Below, piece by piece: positions 48,696 to 57,536 of a DNA stretch of 64,000 bases. Source of the DNA: Candidatus Kapaibacterium sp. (lineage in GTDB: Bacteria; Bacteroidota; Ignavibacteria; Kapaibacteriales; UBA2268). A model generated the notes under the pieces. The model was not told the origin of the DNA. It saw only the letters and a program-made list of their open reading frames with translations, and ran no database searches. Numbering within the stretch: position 1 is the first letter of the stretch; every line of letters begins with the position of its first letter. The stretch covers positions 62,001 through 126,000 of the forward strand of contig CALHGZ010000005.1 in assembly GCA_938031175.1 (NCBI GenBank), in the 5' to 3' direction. The translations under genes were made by a program, and so were the position numbers.

Positions 48696-49604
48696 ATGCT
48701 CGAAAGGTTATTCTATAGTTTTACTACCTTTATACTTTTAGTAATTGGATTGATCTCAAAATCCTTGAATTTACGGCAAAGAGGTTCATTAGGCATTTTG
48801 GTTGGCGATATCTTGCGAATAATTAGTCCATCTCGACAAAAAATAACATTTGAAAATATTTCAAATGCTTTTCCCGATAAATCTAAAGAATGGGTAAAGA
48901 AAATTGTCATAGACTCTTATCGCAATTTGGGAATAACTCTTGTAGAATTATTGGTTTTGGAGAAAATATATAAAGATGGCATAACTAAATATATTCAATA
49001 TGAGAATATAGAATTAATTGATGAATTATACAGCAGAGGGAATGGCTTGATTTTGCTGTCGGGGCATTTTGGAAATTGGGAATTGCTAGCTTTTTCTGCT
49101 GGATTATTATCAAAAGCTGAAATTACCATAATTGTTAAACCACAAAAAAATTATATTGCAGACAGATATTTAAATAAACTCCGAGTAATGGGAGGAAATT
49201 CAATAATTTCAATGTATAATTCAGCAAGAAATATTATAAAAATATTAAGAGATGGCAAAGCATTAGCTTTACTTGCTGACCAATCTGCTACTGAAGATAA
49301 AGACATTTATGTTGATTTTTTTGGTAAACCAGCAGCAACCTATGAGACCCCCGCTGCCTTAGCACTTAAATTTAAATCTCCTATAATTATGGGCTTTGCT
49401 GTCAGACAAAAGGATTTTACATATCGGGTTAAGCTCGAAGAGTTGAAATTTGATGATTTAAATGATGATCCGAATGGAAGAATAGAATTGACAAGAAGAC
49501 ACGTAGCTAAACTTGAACAAGCTATTAGAGATAACCCCGGTTTGTGGACCTGGCAACATCGTAGGTGGAAACATACTTTACCCCAAAATAATGAAAAAAA
49601 TTAA
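48696..49604 (+). CDS. Lipid A late acyltransferase (LpxL/HtrB-type)
   Basis: A 302-residue inner-membrane-associated acyltransferase. An N-terminal hydrophobic helix is followed by the catalytic H-x4-E motif SGHFGNWELL (H124 and E129), and later LADQSATEDKDIYVDFFGKPA, which are hallmarks of the LpxL/LpxM family that adds a secondary acyl chain to lipid A. The acyl chain length cannot be told. It lies 2 bases after the GWxTD gene and its last 14 bases overlap the glycosyltransferase gene, so these three form a tight operon for outer-membrane glycolipid assembly. Confidence 0.93.
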   Translation: MLERLFYSFTTFILLVIGLISKSLNLRQRGSLGILVGDILRIISPSRQKITFENISNAFPDKSKEWVKKIVIDSYRNLGITLVELLVLEKIYKDGITKYIQYENIELIDELYSRGNGLILLSGHFGNWELLAFSAGLLSKAEITIIVKPQKNYIADRYLNKLRVMGGNSIISMYNSARNIIKILRDGKALALLADQSATEDKDIYVDFFGKPAATYETPAALALKFKSPIIMGFAVRQKDFTYRVKLEELKFDDLNDDPNGRIELTRRHVAKLEQAIRDNPGLWTWQHRRWKHTLPQNNEKN

Positions 49605-50694
49605 ACTTGCGGACTTGAATAAAATCCTTGTAATTCAAACAGCTTTTCTCGGCGATACTGCCTTGACAATCCCATTATTCAAAGAAATAAAAAATATAAA
49701 TTCTAATATAAAAATCTCATTGATTACTTCTCCAAGAGGATATGGTGCTGTAAAAGATTCAATATATATAGATGAAATTATAGTATTTGATAAATATCAT
49801 GAAAATAAAGGAATTAATGGGATTAAAAAAATAGTCAAATTAATTAATCAATATAAACCTGATGCTATTGTTTCACCTCATCGTTCATTGAGAACATCTC
49901 TGATTGTCGCTTTAAGTAAAGTTAAATTTAAAATTGGCTATTCAAATTCTGCACTTAATTTTGTATATAATTACAAAGTACACTATTTTCAAAATTTACA
50001 CGAAATTGATAGAATCCTTTATTTGCTTAGTGTGTTCGAAGGATACGATTTTAGAGCTGCGTATGTGCCTTTAGCATCTGAATTCAAATTTATTAATTCT
50101 GATCTAATATTTATTGAAAGATTTATAAATCAACATAAATTAACTGAGCAGAAACAATTAATTTTAATAGCTCCTGGGTCAGTCTGGAAAACTAAAATGT
50201 ATCCACCAGATAATTATATTGAATTGATAAAAAAGTTTGAGCTTCCATCTTTCAGATGTATAATAATTGGTTCAAAAGATGAGTATCAATTATGCGAGCA
50301 AATCGCAAGTGCCACAAATAGTATAAACGCAGCCGGGCAATTAAACTTACCACAGCTTTTAATTTTGATGAGCAAAAGCTCACTTGTGATAACAAATGAT
50401 AGTGCTCCTACTCATTTAGCCGGTCTTGTTAATTGTCCTGTGCTGACTATTTATGGACCGACAGACCCAATTTTTGGATTTTATCCAAGGAATAATAATG
50501 GATATTACGTTAAACTCGAGGGGTTGAAATGCCAGCCCTGCCGAATACACGGCAGTAATAAATGCCCTATCGGAACTCATAAATGTATGAAAGAACTTAG
50601 TCCCGAAATAATTTTACAGAAGGTAAAATTTATACTTAAAAATCATACAAAATTTGAAAAGGAAAACGAAATTAACCCTCAGACAAACGAATAA
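49591..50694 (+). CDS. Family 9 glycosyltransferase (heptosyltransferase-like)
   Basis: A 367-residue ADP-heptose:LPS heptosyltransferase-like protein. I start at ATG 49591, which overlaps the end of the acyltransferase gene by 14 bases; a TTG 26 codons upstream gives a non-homologous extension. Family signs are ILVIQTAFLGDTALTIPLF near 13-31, APGSVWKTKMYPPDNYIEL in the middle and SSLVITNDSAPTHLAGLVNCPVLTIYGPTDP (positions about 265-295) in the C-terminal nucleotide-binding domain. It probably adds a heptose or related sugar to the LPS core. The 3' end overlaps the convergent EVE-domain gene by 23 bases. Confidence 0.92.
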   Translation: MKKIKLADLNKILVIQTAFLGDTALTIPLFKEIKNINSNIKISLITSPRGYGAVKDSIYIDEIIVFDKYHENKGINGIKKIVKLINQYKPDAIVSPHRSLRTSLIVALSKVKFKIGYSNSALNFVYNYKVHYFQNLHEIDRILYLLSVFEGYDFRAAYVPLASEFKFINSDLIFIERFINQHKLTEQKQLILIAPGSVWKTKMYPPDNYIELIKKFELPSFRCIIIGSKDEYQLCEQIASATNSINAAGQLNLPQLLILMSKSSLVITNDSAPTHLAGLVNCPVLTIYGPTDPIFGFYPRNNNGYYVKLEGLKCQPCRIHGSNKCPIGTHKCMKELSPEIILQKVKFILKNHTKFEKENEINPQTNE

Positions 50695-51079
50695 TTTCTT
50701 GAAATTCATCTTTTAATAATGGCATAACAGACAAACGACTCTGCTTAAAAAGCAACATATTTTTCAATGTCGCATTATCCTTCATTTCTTTGATCGTAAC
50801 GTGTTTTGGTAATTTTTTTGGTTCTCCGACTTCAACAGCAAGCCAATTAGGTTCATCGGAAGTAGGGTCTGGAAATGATTCCTTCAAAAGTGTAACAGTT
50901 CCTACGACAGCCTTTTCTTTACCGCTATGATAAAACAAGAGTTTATCACCTTTTTTCATTTGCGCAAGATAGTTGCGGGCTTGGTAATTTCGTACCCCAT
51001 CCCAAATAGTGCTTTTTTCCATTAACATTTGCTCAAATGAATACGTATCAGGATCACTTTTAATAAGCCAAAAATTCAT
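50672..51079 (-). CDS. EVE-domain protein
   Basis: A 135-residue protein made almost entirely of an EVE (PUA-like) domain: NFWLIKSDPDTYSFEQM at the start, TIWDGVRNYQARNYL near 24-38 and KGDKLLFYHSGKEKAVVGTV near 43-62. EVE domains bind modified bases in DNA or RNA and stand-alone members are widespread in proteobacteria and Bacteroidota. A role in sensing modified nucleotides is family knowledge, not seen here. It is convergent with, and overlaps by 23 bases, the family 9 glycosyltransferase gene. The upstream gene on this strand is a small lipoprotein, 6 bases away, so they may share a transcript. Confidence 0.92.
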   Translation of the reverse strand: MNFWLIKSDPDTYSFEQMLMEKSTIWDGVRNYQARNYLAQMKKGDKLLFYHSGKEKAVVGTVTLLKESFPDPTSDEPNWLAVEVGEPKKLPKHVTIKEMKDNATLKNMLLFKQSRLSVMPLLKDEFQEIIRLSEG

Positions 51080-51085
51080 AGTTAC

Positions 51086-51613
51086 TTATTTTAATGATTC
51101 GTACATGATTCTTTCAATTTTTACGATATTATTTGGATTATGTTTTAATTCATTAGAAATACTATCGGTGATGAGAGCAATCGGTTGAAGAAGTTTTGTC
51201 AAATATATTGTCGGAATAGAATTTACATTAAGGTAAATAGATTCGGCGAAAGGAGATTTTGGGGAACTCATTGAGTATACAATCATACAACTATCGCTAA
51301 TTCCTGCTTTGTGAAGTACTTTCACTAAGTATGGGAAATATTCCTGAGATAAATCACAAGCACAAGATGGTTTAACAAAAAAATAAACTCTGTGATATTC
51401 TTCATTGAAAAGAATTTTTATTGAATCAACATATTTTTGGTCTGGTTGGTAACGTTGGTACTCAAAATCGAACCATAAATAACCCGAATGCATTCTGACT
51501 TGTGATATTGTCAGTCTTTGAGCATCATAAATTGTAGTTGTTGATTCATTGCAGGAATAAAGCAAAGAGATAGAGAACCATATTAAAATAATATTCTTCA
51601 TTTTTATTTTCAT
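51086..51613 (-). CDS. Small lipoprotein of unknown function
   Basis: A 175-residue protein with a lipoprotein signal (hydrophobic helix ending LLYSC, Cys21). The rest has no recognised domain; it contains PSCACDLSQEYFPYLV near 89-104 with a Cys-x-Cys pair and several beta/alpha segments, which could be a thioredoxin-like or divalent-metal-binding fold, but this is a guess. A second in-frame ATG four codons downstream (51601) is an equally good start. It is divergent from the di-heme peroxidase operon, from which it is separated by 121 bases, and upstream of the EVE gene on its own strand. Confidence 0.65.
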   Translation of the reverse strand: MKIKMKNIILIWFSISLLYSCNESTTTIYDAQRLTISQVRMHSGYLWFDFEYQRYQPDQKYVDSIKILFNEEYHRVYFFVKPSCACDLSQEYFPYLVKVLHKAGISDSCMIVYSMSSPKSPFAESIYLNVNSIPTIYLTKLLQPIALITDSISNELKHNPNNIVKIERIMYESLK

Positions 51614-51734
51614 AGCATTAAAATCAAGTTTATTATTAGTACAAATTTAAATAATTAATAGTTCTGTTTTATCTGAAATTTTCAATAATTTTGTTTGTTA
51701 TATTAACAGGATATTTTTCTAATAGTTACATTTT

Positions 51735-52766
51735 ATGATTAAATACATTTTAACAATCATAGCTATTATCGGAATATTTTCTTGTCAAAATACAAGTCAT
51801 CCTGTTTCAGATGAAGACAATGGAGTTGTGCTACCTCTTGGATTTCCGCCACTACCAATAAATCTAGATAATCCTTTGACAAAGGTTTCAATTGAATTAG
51901 GCCGTAAATTATTTTATGATACAATACTTTCAAATGGGGGGATATCCTGTGCTAGTTGTCATAAACAAAGGTTCGCTTTTAGCGATGGTGGCAACCATGT
52001 AAGTTTTGGATTTCAAGGACGTTCAACAACTAGAAATGCTTTATCTATTGTAAATGTTGCATATTATGAGAATTACAATTGGGATGGTAAATTCCACGGT
52101 AGTAATGCGATTGAAGAAATTGTCAAAACAGTTGTGCATTTACCTTTTGAATTTAATTGCGATTCGAATACAGTAAACGAAAGATTGAGAAAACATCCAG
52201 AATATCCTAAATTGATAAAAAATGCTTATGGCGAATCAGCCGAACCTAATTTAAAATATGCTGCTAAAGCTATCGCTAATTTTGTCCGTTCTATTATATC
52301 AGGTAATTCGAGATATGATAAATTTGTAAAAGGTGATACCGCCGCTCTTAATGAAAGCGAGAAGAGAGGGTTAAGACTATTTTTTAGTGATCGGACAAAA
52401 TGCTCAGAATGTCATTCGGGACATTTATTTACAGATAACAAATTTCATAGTACCGGTATAACAACCCATTATTTTGATAGGGGGAGGTTTCTTGTTACAG
52501 ATGAAAATGAAGACAGAGGGAAATTCCGTACACCAACCCTACGAAATATAGCTTTGACAGCTCCTTACATGCATAATGGGGAAATACTTACACTTGAAGA
52601 AATTATGCAACATTACAACAATGGGGGTAAAATTTTCATCAATAAAGATAAAAGAATGAAACCTCTCGGATTATCTCAGGAGGAGATTAAAGATTTAATA
52701 AATTTTTTACACGCATTAACTGATGAAGATTTAATAAAAAATCCAAAGTATAGCAAGCCATTATAA
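51735..52766 (+). CDS. Di-heme cytochrome c peroxidase/MauG-type lipoprotein
   Basis: A 343-residue periplasm-facing lipoprotein (signal ends GIFSC, Cys17). Two haem-binding motifs are present: CASCH (C72, C75, H76) and CSECH (C223, C226, H227), with the family's RTPTLRN and TAPYMHNG segments near 270-290. Such enzymes reduce H2O2 to water or, in the MauG branch, oxidise protein substrates through a bis-haem pair. It is the first gene of a tight four-gene group with a second peroxidase (26-base gap) and two Rieske proteins. A TGTTATAT element lies 32 bases upstream. It is intact, unlike its neighbour paralogue, and so probably the catalytically normal member. Confidence 0.92.
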   Translation: MIKYILTIIAIIGIFSCQNTSHPVSDEDNGVVLPLGFPPLPINLDNPLTKVSIELGRKLFYDTILSNGGISCASCHKQRFAFSDGGNHVSFGFQGRSTTRNALSIVNVAYYENYNWDGKFHGSNAIEEIVKTVVHLPFEFNCDSNTVNERLRKHPEYPKLIKNAYGESAEPNLKYAAKAIANFVRSIISGNSRYDKFVKGDTAALNESEKRGLRLFFSDRTKCSECHSGHLFTDNKFHSTGITTHYFDRGRFLVTDENEDRGKFRTPTLRNIALTAPYMHNGEILTLEEIMQHYNNGGKIFINKDKRMKPLGLSQEEIKDLINFLHALTDEDLIKNPKYSKPL

Positions 52767-52792
52767 ATGTTTTAATATAAGTATAAAATAAA

Positions 52793-53833
52793 ATGAAAAA
52801 CTCTTTTTTGCTCGTACTTATCTTGTTAATGATATTTATAATATCTTGTAGTGAGACGAATTCTCCACACAAAACTGAAGAGCCTTTTCTTGTTATACCG
52901 GAGCATTTCCCTGAATTACCAATCCCGGCTGACAATCCAATAACGAGAGAAAAAGTTGAATTAGGGCGAATGCTATTTTACGAAAAGTTATTATCTAACG
53001 ATAAGACAATACCATCCTGTTCTCATTGTATGAAACAGGAGCATGCTTTTAGCGATAATACACCAGTTAGCCTTGGTAACAAGAATTTGCCAGAAAGCAG
53101 GAACACTATGAGTTTAGCAAATGTTGCCTATCGTGAAAAATTGTTTTGGGATGGTCGTGGCAAAGCAATCGAAGCACCTGCATATAGAAGCATGTTTTTA
53201 CCTAGAATACTTGGAGCTGATACAAATGAGATTGTCAAAAGACTTGAGTCACATCCTACATATCCACTATTATTCAAGAAGGCATTCGGAACCAACGCTA
53301 AACCGAGTGCATACTTAATTTCAAAAGCAATTGCCTGCTTTGTTAGAACGCTGATTTCTGGGAATTCGCGTTACGATAAATATCTTCGTGGGGATAGTAA
53401 TGCGCTGAACATATCTGAAAAAAGAGGGATGCAATTATTTTTCAGCGAGCGTACAAATTGCTCAAAATGTCATTCAGGATTATTTTTTACAGATTTGGAC
53501 TTTCATAATACAGGTATTACAACCCACTATTTCGACAGGGGTCGGTATTTAATAACAGGAGAAAATAAAGATAGAGGCAAATTCATCACACCTACTTTAC
53601 GAAACATTGAAGTTACGGCACCTTATATGCATGATGGCTCTTTTCCAACATTGGAAAAAGTGATTGAACATTATAATCAGGGTGGGAAGCCATTTATTAA
53701 TAAAGATACCTTAATTAAACCCTTGGGACTAACATCGGAGGAGATTAAGGATCTAATAGCTTTTTTAAAATCATTAACGGATTGGGAATTTATACATAAT
53801 AAAAAATTTTCCAATCCTCTATCAAATAATTAA
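52793..53833 (+). CDS. Di-heme peroxidase paralogue with CxxCM first haem motif
   Basis: A 346-residue lipoprotein (lipobox IISC, Cys19), similar throughout to the preceding gene and likely a tandem duplicate. The second haem site is normal: CSKCH (C223, C226, H227). The first reads CSHCM (C76, C79, M80), so the axial His of CxxCH is replaced by Met; the codon is an unambiguous ATG. A nearby H84 (and H78 inside the motif) could be alternative ligands. The FWDGR and RILGAD segments and TPTLRN/APYMHDGS remain. In this family the N-terminal haem is the peroxidatic one, so the change may alter ligation and activity. Gap to the Rieske gene is 44 bases. Confidence 0.9.
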   Translation: MKNSFLLVLILLMIFIISCSETNSPHKTEEPFLVIPEHFPELPIPADNPITREKVELGRMLFYEKLLSNDKTIPSCSHCMKQEHAFSDNTPVSLGNKNLPESRNTMSLANVAYREKLFWDGRGKAIEAPAYRSMFLPRILGADTNEIVKRLESHPTYPLLFKKAFGTNAKPSAYLISKAIACFVRTLISGNSRYDKYLRGDSNALNISEKRGMQLFFSERTNCSKCHSGLFFTDLDFHNTGITTHYFDRGRYLITGENKDRGKFITPTLRNIEVTAPYMHDGSFPTLEKVIEHYNQGGKPFINKDTLIKPLGLTSEEIKDLIAFLKSLTDWEFIHNKKFSNPLSNN

Positions 53834-53877
53834 TGAATATAAGTGTTATATTTATATATAAGTGTTGTTAAAATATA

Positions 53878-54651
53878 ATGAACTCTGATAGAAGAAAATT
53901 TCTTGCTCAAATGTTTACAGTAGCTGTTCTTACTGCAAACTGTCCCCATCAACTTTTAGGTAAGATAACTCCCGTATTGTTTAAAAATAATGATCTTATT
54001 CTTGGCAGATATTACGTGAGTCTTAATGATTATCCAATTTTGCGTCAGATGTGGGGGTCTGTTCGCATCCAAATTCCTCCAACAATGACTTATGGACCAT
54101 TTGCTCCGATAATTGTTACTCGTATTGATGAATGGGAATATGGAATCGAGTATTCATGTATATATACTTTATGCCCTCATGAAGGTCAATTAGTATATGA
54201 TTTTGAACCTGAATTTCGACAATTTAAATGCTCAGGTCACGGAACTATTTTCGATGCTGATGGTACTTATATGGCCGGTCCAGCTGCACAAGATTTAACA
54301 ACCTACAAAGTTTATCGAGAGGGTGAAGATTTACTTTATATGGATATACCTGCTGTTAAAACTGATGTGATTGATTCACAAAATCATTTAGTTTATATTA
54401 ATTCTGCTAATCCAAATCCTTGTTACGACAAAGTTTCTTTTGAATATGGTATCGAAATTGATTCGTTTATTACTTTTAAGGTTGCCGATATTAAAGGTAA
54501 TGAACATAAATTAATATCAAATGAATTTAGACCTGCTGGGCATTACAAAATAGAATTTGATGTTAGTTTTTTGCAATCAGGTATTTATTTTTTAATCCTC
54601 GAATCAAGCAAAATTGCACCTGTTATCAGAAAATTTGCTATAGCGAAGTGA
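53878..54651 (+). CDS. Rieske 2Fe-2S protein with Tat signal and T9SS sorting domain
   Basis: A 257-residue protein. The N-terminus SDRRKFLA is a twin-arginine signal with a short hydrophobic stretch. The Rieske cluster site is CPH (C99, H101) and CSGH (C118, H121); the disulfide cysteines of high-potential bc1-type Rieske proteins are absent. From about residue 175 the C-terminus (ANPNPCYDKVSFEYG, VADIKGNEHKL, LQSGIYFLILE, RKFAIAK) is a T9SS type-A sorting domain. Together this predicts a folded iron-sulfur protein exported by Tat and then carried to the surface by T9SS. It is third in the peroxidase/Rieske operon, 44 bases after the peroxidase gene and 6 before the next. Confidence 0.87.
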   Translation: MNSDRRKFLAQMFTVAVLTANCPHQLLGKITPVLFKNNDLILGRYYVSLNDYPILRQMWGSVRIQIPPTMTYGPFAPIIVTRIDEWEYGIEYSCIYTLCPHEGQLVYDFEPEFRQFKCSGHGTIFDADGTYMAGPAAQDLTTYKVYREGEDLLYMDIPAVKTDVIDSQNHLVYINSANPNPCYDKVSFEYGIEIDSFITFKVADIKGNEHKLISNEFRPAGHYKIEFDVSFLQSGIYFLILESSKIAPVIRKFAIAK

Positions 54652-54657
54652 GCTTTT

Positions 54658-55137
54658 ATGGATAAAATTAATAGAAGAGATTTCATTAGATCAAATTTCC
54701 AGATATTTGGCATTTCAGCTATTGCAAGTTCAATACCTTTGCTCTTTTCCTGCGAAATGCATACCGAGTTAGTTCAACCTACTTTAGGAATAAGAATTGA
54801 TATTGATTTGAATCAAGAAGAAGAAATTTCAAAGTTAAAAATTGGTTGGGGAATATTAAAGAGATACCCCAAAGTTAATAATGGAATTCCAATAATCATA
54901 GTCAGGATTGGTGCTGAACACTATACCTGTTTTTCTTCATTATGCACACACGATAGTTGTTTCGGTAAAAATTTGTTTGTTCAACCACGCCGATCCATAA
55001 TAGCATGTGAATGTCACGGAAGTGAATTCGATGCAGCTAATCATGGTAAAGTCCTAAAAGGGCCTGCTGAGAAACCTTTGAAAGAGTTTCCTGTTGAATT
55101 TGATCCTGAAACAAAAATACTATCAATATTTTTTTAG
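54658..55137 (+). CDS. Rieske 2Fe-2S lipoprotein with Tat signal
   Basis: A 159-residue protein, 6 bases after the T9SS-tailed Rieske gene. The twin-arginine motif NRRDFIRS is followed by a hydrophobic segment ending LLFSC (Cys32), so it is probably exported folded by Tat and lipid-anchored. The Rieske site has CTHDSC (C96, H98, C101) and CECHGS (C117, C119, H120), which includes the two extra cysteines that form the disulfide of high-potential bc1/b6f-type Rieske proteins. It resembles small standalone Rieske proteins rather than a cytochrome bc subunit; no bc genes are adjacent. It probably passes electrons with the two di-heme peroxidases and the surface Rieske protein (inference). Confidence 0.88.
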   Translation: MDKINRRDFIRSNFQIFGISAIASSIPLLFSCEMHTELVQPTLGIRIDIDLNQEEEISKLKIGWGILKRYPKVNNGIPIIIVRIGAEHYTCFSSLCTHDSCFGKNLFVQPRRSIIACECHGSEFDAANHGKVLKGPAEKPLKEFPVEFDPETKILSIFF

Positions 55138-55138
55138 T

Positions 55139-57442
55139 TTATTCAAATATAACTTTTAATGTGCTGATATAATTACCTTCAATCATTTGGCAAAGATAAA
55201 CACCGGAACTTATGTCGGGTAAATTAAGAAGAAATTCAATGTTTTGATTTGTATTATTGATAGATTGCTCGCTTATTACTCTACCTAAAATATCAACAAT
55301 TCTAAAATGCAAAGGAAGTAATTTATCTGGTTCGTTCCTGGAATATTTTATAATATATTCATTTGAATTTGAATGCCAGACAAATAGTAAATTTTCTGAA
55401 TCATTTTTATATTCTATTACGGGACTTGGTTCTTCGAGGACAAATAATCCAGCTTCGGATGCCATATATAATTTTTCCTTACCTGGGATTCCCCAATATC
55501 GTAGTGACCACATGTTTGCTGTAGCACCAAAACCGTATAATTTGATTGTCCATGTGTTGCCTATGTCGGTTGTGTGATATGCCATTTTGAAGTCACCTAT
55601 GAGAATTCCGGTGGTGCTGTTACAAAAAGTGATATCGTTAAGGTCATATTTCAATGGTTTATATATTTGATCGAAACTTTTTCCACCGTCTGTAGTTTTC
55701 AAAAGTAAGCCATTATTTCCACAGATAAAGCCAGTATTTTCGTCTATAAAATATAATGAATTGAGCGCGATATTTATATTTGTATTAATTATTTGCCATT
55801 GATTACCCCCGTTGGTAGTTTTCATAAATGTTCCCATATCGCCAGAAATGAAACCAATATTTTCGTTTATGAAAAATACTTTTTTCAAATCTGCTGTTGT
55901 AGGCGATGAAATGGCGAGCCAAGTATCACCCAAATCTGTCGATTTTATTATTGTTCCAGCATCTCCAACAGCGATTACAGTGTTGGGATCTATTATTTTT
56001 ACTGAACGGAGGTTTTGATAAGTGCCTGATTGAATTGGAGTCCAATCTGTACCTTCATTAATTGATACGATAATTGTACCATTAGCTCCAACAGCGATTC
56101 CTTTTGCTGAATCAAGGAATGTCATGTTGTAAATAGTATTAGTGGTATTACTATTGCAATTTCTCCAAATCATACCGGAATTTGTTGTCTTTTTGATAAA
56201 TCCATTAGATCCAGCTATGAATCCAGTTGAAAGTGAGTAAAAATGAGCTGTATATATATCATCATAAATTTCATAAGAGAAATTACGCCAAATATTTCCA
56301 CTATCAACACTTCTCCATAATACACCATCTTTACCACCTATAAATCCAAGTTTCGGGCTGAAGAAGTGAGCAAAATATATGTCGCTATCGGAACGGTAAT
56401 TTTTATTCCACCACTCAATATTTTCATCATAAGAATACCATGTTTTGCCACCATCTTGTGAACGTCGGACAATACCAGCTCCGGGAACTCGTTCATTTTC
56501 GAGAACATAAAAGTCCTCTGTATAGCCACCTATAAAGACTTCATCATCGCCATTATACTCCCTAACTGCAACAGCCCACATACTTGTATCTTTAAAAGCT
56601 TGTAAAAACCATGTATAACCGCCATCAGTGGTTTTGTATAGACCGCCATTTGGTAAATTATTAAAGAATAGATAAGTAATTACAGCATATCCTGTTAATG
56701 GATCTCTTGGACTAAATACCATTCGAGTTATTTCGCAATCTGTTTGCTCTAATTGAGGCTCTACTAAATATTGGATAAACTTCCAGGTAAATCCACTGTC
56801 GTGAGACATAAATACTTCGCCGCCTGTACCATTGGCAAAAAGAATATTTGTCGAATCTTCTCGCATACCCATCGAACCAATTGTCAAAGGTATAAGTGTA
56901 TCTTTGGGGTTACCATTTTCATCCAGAATTTTGATCCATTTCATTACAGTTGATATAGAATCCCAGGAAGCACCTCTGTTAGTGCTTCTGAATATATCGC
57001 CAGTCATAAAATCGCCGAGATACATAATGTCTGGATTATGTGGGTCATACATCATAGCTTTTCCATTGAGTGCAACTGGTCGAGTGCGAGTTAAAACTGA
57101 ATTCCAAGTTTCACCCATATCAGTAGAACGCTGTATTTCACCAAAAAGAAGACCACCAACAATTATTACATTTGTATCAATCGGGTGTACAATTACATTA
57201 TTAAGAATAGCAGCCCCTCCACGATAGATAATTTCGAAGGTATCCCATGTTCTACCAGCATCCCAGGAGCGATATATTACCCTACCAATTCCGCCAGCGT
57301 AAAGCGTATTATAATTTTGAGGGTTTGCAGCTATATCGAATGCGTCTGCATCAATTAATCTTTTCCACTTATACGGTTGCCCTATCATTATTCCTGTTAT
57401 TATTATGGCCATTAAACAAACAAGGATGTAAATTTTTTTCAT
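55139..57442 (-). CDS. BNR-repeat (Ycf48-like) surface protein with T9SS tail
   Basis: A 767-residue exported protein with a signal peptide (about 1-22). About thirteen BNR/Asp-box-like units (e.g. RSTDMGETW, KTTDGGYTW, KSTDLGDTW, KTTNGGNQW) are spread over residues 60-640 and indicate two or more beta-propellers of the sialidase/photosystem-II-assembly (Ycf48-like) type. Such propellers bind sugars or proteins; catalytic residues of sialidases are not seen. The C-terminus (VDILGRVISEQ, ISSGVYLCQMIEG) is a T9SS sorting domain without the usual PNP entry. It is convergent with the Rieske operon and stops 1 base past it. Function as surface binding protein is inferred. Confidence 0.85.
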   Translation of the reverse strand: MKKIYILVCLMAIIITGIMIGQPYKWKRLIDADAFDIAANPQNYNTLYAGGIGRVIYRSWDAGRTWDTFEIIYRGGAAILNNVIVHPIDTNVIIVGGLLFGEIQRSTDMGETWNSVLTRTRPVALNGKAMMYDPHNPDIMYLGDFMTGDIFRSTNRGASWDSISTVMKWIKILDENGNPKDTLIPLTIGSMGMREDSTNILFANGTGGEVFMSHDSGFTWKFIQYLVEPQLEQTDCEITRMVFSPRDPLTGYAVITYLFFNNLPNGGLYKTTDGGYTWFLQAFKDTSMWAVAVREYNGDDEVFIGGYTEDFYVLENERVPGAGIVRRSQDGGKTWYSYDENIEWWNKNYRSDSDIYFAHFFSPKLGFIGGKDGVLWRSVDSGNIWRNFSYEIYDDIYTAHFYSLSTGFIAGSNGFIKKTTNSGMIWRNCNSNTTNTIYNMTFLDSAKGIAVGANGTIIVSINEGTDWTPIQSGTYQNLRSVKIIDPNTVIAVGDAGTIIKSTDLGDTWLAISSPTTADLKKVFFINENIGFISGDMGTFMKTTNGGNQWQIINTNINIALNSLYFIDENTGFICGNNGLLLKTTDGGKSFDQIYKPLKYDLNDITFCNSTTGILIGDFKMAYHTTDIGNTWTIKLYGFGATANMWSLRYWGIPGKEKLYMASEAGLFVLEEPSPVIEYKNDSENLLFVWHSNSNEYIIKYSRNEPDKLLPLHFRIVDILGRVISEQSINNTNQNIEFLLNLPDISSGVYLCQMIEGNYISTLKVIFE

Positions 57443-57536
57443 ATTTTCCCTTTTTATTAAGCAAACTAGAATTTACTTCATTTTATAAACAAAAAAACAA
57501 TTGTAAAATTACAGTTTTTTCTTGAATGAGTAATTT

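Noticed and set aside
49513-49590. N-terminal extension of the family 9 glycosyltransferase from a TTG start
   Set aside because: It lies inside the acyltransferase gene and does not resemble the family; ATG 49591 gives the normal start.
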